This document shows positions 55,846 through 64,000 of a DNA stretch of 64,000 nt, piece by piece. The stretch's first letter is position 1. Each line of letters starts with the position of its first letter. The stretch lies in assembly GCF_004366035.1 (NCBI RefSeq), contig NZ_SOEE01000001.1:558001-622000 (forward strand), written 5' to 3'. This DNA is from Cytobacillus oceanisediminis (GTDB lineage: Bacteria; Bacillota; Bacilli; Bacillales; Cytobacillaceae). The position numbers were made by a program, and so were the translations under genes. The notes under the pieces were generated by a model that saw only the letters and a list, made by a program, of their open reading frames with translations, ran no database searches and was not told where the DNA came from.

Positions 55846-56130
55846 TTAAGATTTTGCTAATACATCTCCAGTTGCCTGCGTTACTTCGCGAATCGCTGCA
55901 CGATCGTATGTAAGACGGCTTCCGTCACCACATTTAATAACCACTTTGTCTTCGTCGATGGCATCAACGAATCCATGAAGGCCGCCGATTGTAACAACCT
56001 TATCTCCCTTTTTCAAATCACCCTGCATTTGCTGAACTGCCTTTTGGCGTTTCTGCTGCGGACGAATTAACAGGAAATAGAATAAAACAAACATCAGCAA
56101 TAATGGTCCTAATGTTCCTAAAAGCTCCAT
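55846..56130 (-). CDS. yajC: Preprotein translocase subunit YajC
   Basis: Accessory of SecDF/YidC. The 94-residue protein has one membrane helix (LLLMFVLFYFLLIRPQQKRQ, residues 10-29, the family signature) and a cytoplasmic domain with GDKVVTIGGLHGFVDAIDEDKV. ATG 56130 follows GGGGGG by 6 bases. It is the last gene of the ruvAB-queA-tgt run, separated from secDF by about 3 kb in the same region. Confidence 0.95.
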   Translation of the reverse strand: MELLGTLGPLLLMFVLFYFLLIRPQQKRQKAVQQMQGDLKKGDKVVTIGGLHGFVDAIDEDKVVIKCGDGSRLTYDRAAIREVTQATGDVLAKS

Positions 56131-56196
56131 AGTTTTCCCCCCTTTCAAAGATTGTCCCGCTTTAAGGCTGCTCCTTAAATGAACTCTCTTTTAATA

Positions 56197-58433
<2,237 letters not shown>

Positions 58434-58460
58434 GATGTCACCCTCTGTTATTCATATAGA

Positions 58461-58667
58461 CTACCGAAGCCTTCCAATAAAATAAAAGATGGCAGAAAGA
58501 ATAACACTGATCAAAATCGATGTAACGACTGGAAAATAAAATGTCGTATTGCCTTTCTTGATCACTATATCCCCCGGCAGCTTGCCAATATTAATAAACT
58601 GGCTTATAAATCCGATCGCAAAAATGATGGCACCAATGACCATCAGCCACTTTGATATGCCGCTCAA
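58461..58667 (-). CDS. DUF2905 family membrane protein
   Basis: A 68-residue protein with two helices (about 7-26 and 46-64) separated by [20 protein letters not shown], the DUF2905 core. Function unknown; the family often sits between ruvB and queA. It starts at TTG, overlapping the ruvB stop by two bases, with GGAGG inside the ruvB 3' end. Confidence 0.88.
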   Translation of the reverse strand: MSGISKWLMVIGAIIFAIGFISQFINIGKLPGDIVIKKGNTTFYFPVVTSILISVILSAIFYFIGRLR

Positions 58668-59665
58668 TCAGCAGGCACCTCCATCTGAAAATGGCGGTAC
58701 ACCAGGCCAGTTACAATTCTTCCTCTTGGCGTCCGCTGAAGAAACCCAATCTGCAATAAATATGGTTCATAAACATCTTCAATCGTGTGTGCTTCTTCCC
58801 CAATGGTCGCCGCAATTGTTTCAAGGCCAACAGGTCCGCCGCGGAATTTTTCTATAATCCCTCTTAATAATTTATGGTCAATATGGTCAAGGCCTAAACG
58901 GTCAACCTGCAAAAGCTCCAAAGCTTCCTTGGCCAGCGTTTCACCAATCTGGCCATCTGCTTTGACCTGAGCAAAATCCCGGACTCTCCGGAGGAGCCTG
59001 TTTGCAATTCTAGGCGTGCCCCTTGACCTTCTGGCCACCTCAATGGCGGCTTTTGGATCTATACCAGTGTCAAGAACCTCAGCTGTACGGACAACAATAT
59101 CAGTCAGCTGCTCTTCTGAATAGTATTCAAGCCTGCTAAGCACTCCAAAACGATCCCTTAACGGGGCCGATAACGACCCAGCCCTTGTGGTCGCGCCAAC
59201 TAGTGTAAAGGGCGGTAAGTCCAGTCTGACTGATCTGGCACTTGGCCCTTTTCCGATGACAATATCCAGACAGAAGTCCTCCATTGCCGGATATAGAACT
59301 TCTTCGATAGAACGCGGCAAGCGATGAATTTCATCAATAAACAGGACGTCACCAGGTTCCAATGCAGTCAGGATCGCAGCCAAATCACCAGGCCGTTCTA
59401 TGGCAGGTCCTGCAGTAGTTCTGATATTTACTCCCATTTCATTGGCTATAATGGCAGCCAGTGTGGTTTTCCCCAATCCAGGCGGTCCATATAGAAGGAC
59501 ATGATCTAAGGTCTCCTCGCGTATTCTGGCAGCTTTGATAAAGATCTCGAGGTTCTCCTTTACTTTATCCTGTCCAATATACTGCTTTAGTGTCTGCGGG
59601 CGCAGACTCTGTTCAAATGAAAGATCCTGAAGATCAGCTTCACCGGATATTATCCGCTCTTCCAT
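58664..59665 (-). CDS. ruvB: Holliday junction branch migration helicase RuvB
   Basis: AAA+ motor that moves Holliday junctions with RuvA. The 333-residue protein has Walker [18 protein letters not shown] near residue 58, Walker [13 protein letters not shown] near 108, [18 protein letters not shown] near 155, and the C-terminal winged helix ending [15 protein letters not shown]. It starts 53 bases after ruvA. Confidence 0.97.
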   Translation of the reverse strand: MEERIISGEADLQDLSFEQSLRPQTLKQYIGQDKVKENLEIFIKAARIREETLDHVLLYGPPGLGKTTLAAIIANEMGVNIRTTAGPAIERPGDLAAILTALEPGDVLFIDEIHRLPRSIEEVLYPAMEDFCLDIVIGKGPSARSVRLDLPPFTLVGATTRAGSLSAPLRDRFGVLSRLEYYSEEQLTDIVVRTAEVLDTGIDPKAAIEVARRSRGTPRIANRLLRRVRDFAQVKADGQIGETLAKEALELLQVDRLGLDHIDHKLLRGIIEKFRGGPVGLETIAATIGEEAHTIEDVYEPYLLQIGFLQRTPRGRIVTGLVYRHFQMEVPAD

Positions 59666-59718
59666 ACATAATCACCTACTTAATATCAGCTTAAATGAAT
59701 CGGACCGGTTACAATACA

Positions 59719-60330
59719 TTACAGTTTTAAAAGCTTTTGCAGGGCCTTCTTTATGTATTGGTCCGTTGTAAGCTTTTCCTTCTTCAGTTCCGGTGTAATC
59801 TTTTTCAGTTCCTTATCTGAATAGCCCAGCGCTTTTAATGCAAGCAAAGCTTCTTCCAGGTCTCCTGAAGGCCCGCTTTCAGCCTGAAGTTTATCCCCTG
59901 AAAACAGATTAGGGAAAAAGTCAGGTACAATATCCGGCAGCTTCCCTTTCAGATCAAGAATCATCTGCCTCGCTGTTTTCTTTCCGACTCCAGGAAACTT
60001 AACGAGGAATGCTTCATCTTCATTTTCAATCGCCTGCACCACCTGTTCCGGTTCACCTGAAGCAAGAATTGCAAGAGCTCCCTTCGGCCCAATTCCGGTA
60101 ACATTCAGCAGCTTGGTAAACAGGGTCTTCTCCTCCCGAGTCTGAAAACCGTACAATGCCATAATATCTTCCCGTACATAATGATACGTGTATATCCTGA
60201 CCTCCTGCCCGAACTCCGGGGTATAGCTAAATGGATTGGGCGTTAAAATCTGATAGCCAATACCATTGTTTTCAATAACCACATATTCCGGTCCGATAAA
60301 ATCCAGCTTGCCTCTTACGAATTCATACAA
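59719..60330 (-). CDS. ruvA: Holliday junction branch migration protein RuvA
   Basis: Tetrameric junction-binding protein. The 203-residue protein has an OB fold ([28 protein letters not shown] region), two helix-hairpin-helix motifs ([16 protein letters not shown] and [16 protein letters not shown]), and the C-terminal RuvB-contact domain from about residue 150. The start is TTG 60330 with GGAGAGAAAGG upstream. Confidence 0.96.
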   Translation of the reverse strand: MYEFVRGKLDFIGPEYVVIENNGIGYQILTPNPFSYTPEFGQEVRIYTYHYVREDIMALYGFQTREEKTLFTKLLNVTGIGPKGALAILASGEPEQVVQAIENEDEAFLVKFPGVGKKTARQMILDLKGKLPDIVPDFFPNLFSGDKLQAESGPSGDLEEALLALKALGYSDKELKKITPELKKEKLTTDQYIKKALQKLLKL

Positions 60331-60489
60331 TGCCTTTCTCTCCTCTGATTTAACTGTACCTCATTGTACCATATTATATTTTAGGCACGAAGAATAAAAT
60401 GCTGAACAGGCTGGGGCAGATACATTGTTTGTGGACGAAAATCCTTTGGTAAGCAGGACGCTTATATCAGCCAATGCCTTAAACTCATT

Positions 60490-61053
60490 CTATAAATTAA
60501 CATCCACTTTTATCAATTGCTTCCCGCCTCTTTCAATACCGAGATAACGCAAAGTTTCAGCGGAAGAATGGTGATTATAAATGGACATAATGATTGAAAT
60601 GGCAATCCCTTTTCTATATGCATGATAGCCAAATGTTTTTCGAAGTGTATGTGTGCCGATCTTCCCTGGAATTCCAGCTTCCTTTGCAGCATTATTTATG
60701 ATCCGATAGGCTTGCTGGCGGGTAATTGGCTGGTTATTCTTTTTAGATTTGAAAAGGTAATCACATTCAGAGCAATCATGCTGGGTAAAATATTTTTTCA
60801 GTTCTTTTTTCACGCTGTTATTTAAGTAAAATGCTTTATTTTCGTCGCTATTGAGATCATTTAAATAAATAAACTCTTTTATCTCCTTCCCATCCCAAAC
60901 ATCACTAATTTTCAGAGATAGCAAATCACTCACCCTTATACCGGTATTTATGCCCAATACAAAAAGCAAAAGATCCCGCTGTGACTGATGTCTTAAAATC
61001 TCTTTAATTTTATTTATGCTTTTGATGTCCTTGATAGGATCAACATATTCCAC
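60490..61053 (-). CDS. Small orphan tyrosine recombinase/integrase
   Basis: A 187-residue protein consisting of the catalytic domain, with only a short N-terminal extension. Seen: first Arg in GINTGIRVSDLLSLK near residue 42, HTLRKTFGYHAY near 137 (HxxR), NHHSSAETLRYLGI near 160-173 with the second His and the nucleophile Tyr. The set is therefore complete. GTG 61053 follows AGGAGG by 7 bases. It sits between ruvA and bofC, where B. subtilis has no integrase, without phage genes around it. Relatives occur as stand-alone chromosomal copies in Bacilli. Confidence 0.85.
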   Translation of the reverse strand: MEYVDPIKDIKSINKIKEILRHQSQRDLLLFVLGINTGIRVSDLLSLKISDVWDGKEIKEFIYLNDLNSDENKAFYLNNSVKKELKKYFTQHDCSECDYLFKSKKNNQPITRQQAYRIINNAAKEAGIPGKIGTHTLRKTFGYHAYRKGIAISIIMSIYNHHSSAETLRYLGIERGGKQLIKVDVNL

Positions 61054-61135
61054 AAGATTCCCTCCTGCAACTAATGTTACATAAGTATAAGCTATCAAAA
61101 AATAAGTAACATTACAAATGATTGGTGCAGTTCAT

Positions 61136-61217
61136 AAGAAAAGCGGAAGCGCCTTGCTTACCTCCGACACCTCGAGCAGGAAGACGCTGGAGCTAGACAG
61201 TTATCAACGTTCAAAAA
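61136..61217. repeat. AGCGGAAGCGCC...GGAGCTAGACAGTTATC intergenic repeat
   Basis: A compact, well-formed copy of the family also at 7175, 17530 and 55653, with gacacctcgag in the middle and gacgctggagctagacagttatcaacg at the end (quoted in parts). It lies just upstream of the integrase gene and beyond the bofC terminator. Confidence 0.65.
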
Positions 61218-61237
61218 TAATTACTTTCTTATTGTTT

Positions 61238-61281
61238 AAAAAAACGGAAACATGCAAGAGAATCCCATTCCCTTGCATGTT
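61238..61281 (-). terminator. Terminator after bofC
   Basis: acatgcaag (61250-61258) pairs with cttgcatgt (61272-61280) and a T run follows on the minus strand. Confidence 0.75.
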
Positions 61282-61292
61282 TTACTGCATTT

Positions 61293-61841
61293 TCAATTCG
61301 CTTGCTTTTCACCGGCAGTATAGCTTTTAAAGGTCTCCAGAACTTCTACATATCGATCTTTTGTTACAATGGGAATTCCTTTTTTTAATTCTTCACATTT
61401 TGTGCTTTCTAATCTCCCTAAATCGATTTGAAAGAAAGACTGAATGATATTTGTTTCTTGCGGCCTTCCATTGAAAATGGTTAAGGTGCCGTCCTCGGTT
61501 ACACCGAAGTACCCATTTGCTTTTAATAATGGCGATATATCATCCATTTTCCGGCGGAACACCATATAATCTATATCCATATCAACAAGCTGCCATTGAT
61601 CATATTTAGCCCAGAAATCTTCAAGGGTCCATATGGTTTCCTCTATCGTTTCCTGGCTCACTTCCCCATCCAGATATTCTCTTTCCAAAATGACATCCAT
61701 CTTAAGCGGCCCTTCAATGTGTTTTTCTGCTGCCTCAGCATATACAGAAGTACCCTCAGATAAAAAGTTGAATGCATCTTTCTGGAAGAAGGGGTAAAAG
61801 GAAGCAGCTCCTATTAATAGCAAGCTCCATATGGTTCTCAT
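61293..61841 (-). CDS. bofC: Sporulation regulator BofC
   Basis: Forespore-secreted inhibitor in the SpoIVB signalling step that triggers pro-sigma-K processing, so it links to sigK in this window. The 182-residue protein has an N-terminal signal/anchor (IWSLLLIGAASFYPFF), then the conserved BofC core with LEREYLDGEVSQETIEETI near residue 52 and GYFGVTEDGTLTIFNG near 108. It is preceded by AGGTGATCG. Confidence 0.93.
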   Translation of the reverse strand: MRTIWSLLLIGAASFYPFFQKDAFNFLSEGTSVYAEAAEKHIEGPLKMDVILEREYLDGEVSQETIEETIWTLEDFWAKYDQWQLVDMDIDYMVFRRKMDDISPLLKANGYFGVTEDGTLTIFNGRPQETNIIQSFFQIDLGRLESTKCEELKKGIPIVTKDRYVEVLETFKSYTAGEKQAN

Positions 61842-61959
61842 GATCGATCACCTCGATTAAATAGTAACTTATGCAGCATCCGCCTGAGCTGTTTTCGCTA
61901 ATCTTTATGATTAGTGTGACCAACATTTTCATGTTTATCCTGAAAAAATTTAATTATGT

Positions 61960-61996
61960 AAAAAGGGGCAGAGCCCAGCAGCTTTGCCCTCTTTCC
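61960..61996 (-). terminator. Terminator after the YhcN/YlaJ gene
   Basis: GGGCA...TGCCC with inner AGC/GCT pairing on the minus strand, then TTTTT. It lies 8 bases past the stop. Confidence 0.65.
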
Positions 61997-62003
61997 TAAA
62001 TCA

Positions 62004-62747
62004 TTATTTTTCCCTGCGGAATAAACTTTTTAAATCCCAATCAATTTGCTCTCGCGGACCGCCATCACGCAGATTGTTATCAATGTTTCTTAAACGGCTA
62101 AACGTTCCTTCGTCTGTTACCACCGTGGCAGATCTCCCGCGTAAATATGGCTGAACCGCTTCATGAATCGCTTCTTTCGTCTGTTCTTCCTTATCATAAT
62201 CATTCAAGTCTACAGCAATCAAAACATCGCTTCCATAAGTAACAGATCTGACATCTTCAACGTTCGGAACAGAAGCTGCAACGTCGCCAATTTTTTCAGC
62301 AAGCTCACCTTCATAAGCTTGATAATAAGAGTTTTTGGCTTGTCGTGTATTGTCATCGAGATGTCCATGATAATTCGCATCGCTATGGCTAAATCGATTA
62401 TCTCTCCGTAAAAAGCTGCGATCCCTGTCAGCAAGAGGAACAGTAGGGTTTTCAGTATTCTCATTTCTTACTCTTCTTGCATTATTGTCCACCCGGTTGT
62501 AGCCGTTATTTTTTCCCTCTCCGCCCAGAGTATGATCCATCATTTCTGTCAGAGGCCCATCATTATCTGTACCATCTTCTACCCGGACATTCCCACCGCG
62601 GTTTCCGTGATTTTCATTTGAATAATACCCCATGGGCTGACCAATTTCATTCTTTCGATCAACAGATGCATCTTCATTTGTTCCGCATCCTGCCAATCCC
62701 ATCGTCATGATGGCAGCAATCGGAACTGCAATTAATTTCTTGTGCAA
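62004..62747 (-). CDS. YhcN/YlaJ family sporulation lipoprotein
   Basis: Spore membrane or cortex lipoprotein of 247 residues. TTG 62747 follows GAGGGGG by 8 bases and gives a basic start, a hydrophobic helix and the lipobox LAGC at about residue 23. A long polar, Asn/Gly/Arg-rich linker runs to about residue 115, followed by the YhcN/YlaJ domain (IGDVAASVPNVEDVRSVTYGSDVLIAVDL region). Position near safA and bofC matches B. subtilis CoxA (YrbB), which is in this family; orthology is likely but not proven. Confidence 0.85.
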   Translation of the reverse strand: MHKKLIAVPIAAIMTMGLAGCGTNEDASVDRKNEIGQPMGYYSNENHGNRGGNVRVEDGTDNDGPLTEMMDHTLGGEGKNNGYNRVDNNARRVRNENTENPTVPLADRDRSFLRRDNRFSHSDANYHGHLDDNTRQAKNSYYQAYEGELAEKIGDVAASVPNVEDVRSVTYGSDVLIAVDLNDYDKEEQTKEAIHEAVQPYLRGRSATVVTDEGTFSRLRNIDNNLRDGGPREQIDWDLKSLFRREK

Positions 62748-62858
62748 GCGAAAAACCCCCTCGCTAATATTACAAGCCATGAGCATTTCTGCTCTTTCTT
62801 AGCTTGTGAGCGAAAGGAGGCTTTCATTCTGTCCATTTACGTCCAATTTTTTTGTACA

Positions 62859-63851
62859 TTATTTGTTTTTCTCATTGACGGCATATTTAAGAGCCTTAAT
62901 AAAACGCTGTCTCTCAGCAAACTGACCTACAGTTAAATCCAAAACAGGACGAATCTTTACAGAATCAAGATATGTTCTATCCCTTATTACACGATTCCAT
63001 TCCCTAAATATATCAGTTGGAAATGCCAATGCATGAAGAAAGCCCTTTTCTTCAAGATTGGATTTAAATATTGAATATTTCCCCAAATCGTCAAATGACC
63101 ATTTCATAAAAGGGAGGATGCGGTTTGCATACTGCAGGTAATCGGAATGAGGGGTACCTATTGTTATCAGGTCAAAATCAAGCAAATATAAAGATTGATC
63201 TTTTGCTCTGAGAAAATTATGATGGGCTACATCACCGTGCAGAATAACCTTCCTCCCGGATTGAAAAAGCCAGGCTTCCTCTTCAATGCCTTTTAAGGCC
63301 CAATCTGCCCAGGCTAATAATTCATTAATAATTTCTTTTTGGACAAAATATCTTATTACAGGGAGATTATTAAGGAAAAGGGTCGCTCTCTCTCTCCACT
63401 TGTCTGCCTGCCGATATGCCGGCACAACCGTTTGGTAACGGCTTACAAGCTTCTCTGTAGTATCGTGGAAACTCTTCAGCAAATTCAGCCCTTCCAAACG
63501 ATCCCTCTTCAAAAAATAGGTGAACACTTCTTCCGAAGGCGGGATGTACTCCAGACACCCAAAATATGTCCGGTCAAAAAACAAAGGCGGTTCTTTGGCA
63601 ATCTCATAAAAAATATATGTTTTTGCAAATCCTTCATTCATTAATGATGAAGTAAATGCCTCCTGAAGCTTTAGCCGGTGATAGGATGAAAATCCTTTCA
63701 ATATAAAGGCCCGCTCTTGCGTCCTCAGTAAATAAACCTTCTTTCTGATCGGCTTTAACTCTTCAATTTTAAAAGGCAGCTGATCTCGCAAATAGGAGAG
63801 GAGACGATTTTGAACTAAATCGTCTCCTCCATTATTAACCGTCGTATTCAC
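62859..63851 (-). CDS. CotS-like spore coat kinase-fold protein
   Basis: A protein of about 310-330 residues in the CotS/YutH-type family of spore coat proteins with an aminoglycoside phosphotransferase fold. The kinase signatures HGDVAHHNFL (near residue 215) and LYLLDFDLITIGTPHSDYLQ are intact, so catalysis is possible. The start is uncertain: GTG 63851 overlaps the SafA-like frame by about 15 bases with a weak ribosome site, and TTG 63791 lies after a strong hairpin. It sits between a safA-like gene and the YhcN/YlaJ gene. Confidence 0.75.
   Translation of the reverse strand: MNTTVNNGGDDLVQNRLLSYLRDQLPFKIEELKPIRKKVYLLRTQERAFILKGFSSYHRLKLQEAFTSSLMNEGFAKTYIFYEIAKEPPLFFDRTYFGCLEYIPPSEEVFTYFLKRDRLEGLNLLKSFHDTTEKLVSRYQTVVPAYRQADKWRERATLFLNNLPVIRYFVQKEIINELLAWADWALKGIEEEAWLFQSGRKVILHGDVAHHNFLRAKDQSLYLLDFDLITIGTPHSDYLQYANRILPFMKWSFDDLGKYSIFKSNLEEKGFLHALAFPTDIFREWNRVIRDRTYLDSVKIRPVLDLTVGQFAERQRFIKALKYAVNEKNK
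63798..63829 (-). promoter_or_regulatory. Perfect 13-bp inverted repeat after the safA-like stop
   Basis: gaggagacgattt (63798-63810) and aaatcgtctcctc (63817-63829) pair perfectly around TGAACT. The upstream arm on the mRNA contains GGAGGAG, a would-be ribosome site. No T run follows, so it is not a standard terminator. Confidence 0.6.
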
Positions 63852-64000
63852 TGCTTTCGTCAATGCTTCTTGGCATTCCAAACGCCTCTCCGCCCATTTG
63901 GCCAAAACCTGGACCGAATCCTGGTCCAGGACCATAGCCAAATCCCGGACCATATCCCTGCCCTGGACCGAATCCTGGCCCTGGACCGAATCCTGGCCCC
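63835..64000 (-). CDS. safA: Spore coat assembly protein SafA-like, C-terminal end
   Basis: The frame enters from the right edge and ends in a TAA at 63835-63837. It shows about 40 residues of Gly-Pro-Gly-Phe/Tyr repeats (GPGFGPGPGFGPGQGYGPGF and more), then GGEAFGMPRSIDESSEYDG. Low-complexity Gly/Pro tails, and the position next to the YhcN/YlaJ and bofC genes, suggest SafA, whose N-terminal LysM domain would lie outside the window. Assignment is by context and composition only. Confidence 0.55.
   Translation of the reverse strand, partial: GPGFGPGPGFGPGQGYGPGFGYGPGPGFGPGFGQMGGEAFGMPRSIDESSEYDG

Overview
The window is a chromosomal stretch of a low-GC, endospore-forming Bacillaceae. The reasons are an intact sigma-K gene, spoVB, bofC, a SafA-like tail, YhcN/YlaJ and RsfA family genes, T-box leaders, 6S RNA at its Bacillus locus, and gene order that follows the B. 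subtilis yrr/yrz/yrv/yrb region almost gene by gene. Codon use and protein divergence suggest a Cytobacillus/Mesobacillus-like species rather than B. subtilis itself; that placement is inference.

Layout. 1-5.5 kb: divergent psd (5' end only) and pssA, an M3 oligopeptidase, a YjcZ-type spore miniprotein, a DnaJ-like zinc miniprotein, an Asp-box lipoprotein, and uninterrupted sigK. 5.6-8.4 kb: an accessory-looking cluster of microproteins (YrzI, a 17-residue YrzI-like peptide and others), yrhC, mtnN and yrzA. 8.4-18.6 kb: a long leftward block of yrrS, class B PBP, greA, udk, the tRNA wobble-uridine hydroxylation/methylation set (trhP2, trhP1, trmR), mltG, yrzB, ruvX and ireB. 18.9-31 kb: alaS with a T-box, an AI-2E-type exporter, yrzQ, yrzR, yrrD, recD2, a TPR protein, mnmA, its partner cysteine desulfurase, cymR and a YczE-like membrane protein. 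31.3-36 kb: rarA, an ABC exporter pair, an RsfA-like regulator and tcdA. 36.2-45.1 kb: 6S RNA, aspS-hisS behind a T-box, yrzK, an SH3b-amidase, dtd and relA. 45.4-55.7 kb: apt, recJ, lapA-like, a CDF transporter, fused secDF, comN, spoVB, a DUF421 protein and yrzE. 55.8-60.3 kb: yajC, tgt, queA, a DUF2905 protein and ruvBA. 60.5-64 kb: a small orphan tyrosine recombinase, bofC, a YhcN/YlaJ lipoprotein, a CotS-like kinase fold protein and the 3' end of a safA-like gene.

The core genes are orderly and intact. They combine tRNA modification and charging (trhP1/2, trmR, mnmA, tcdA, tgt, queA, alaS, aspS, hisS), stress and DNA repair (relA, recJ, recD2, rarA, ruvAB, ruvX), protein export (secDF, yajC), cell-wall synthesis (PBP, mltG, amidase) and sporulation. 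The less ordinary material is between genes: a microprotein cluster, two copies of a hairpin repeat whose stems differ by compensatory changes, a second family of GCGCC/GGCGC stem repeats, a Shine-Dalgarno sequence buried in a terminator stem upstream of the PBP gene, a perfect 13-bp inverted repeat after the safA-like stop, and a yrzE reading frame whose only well-placed start is ATA.
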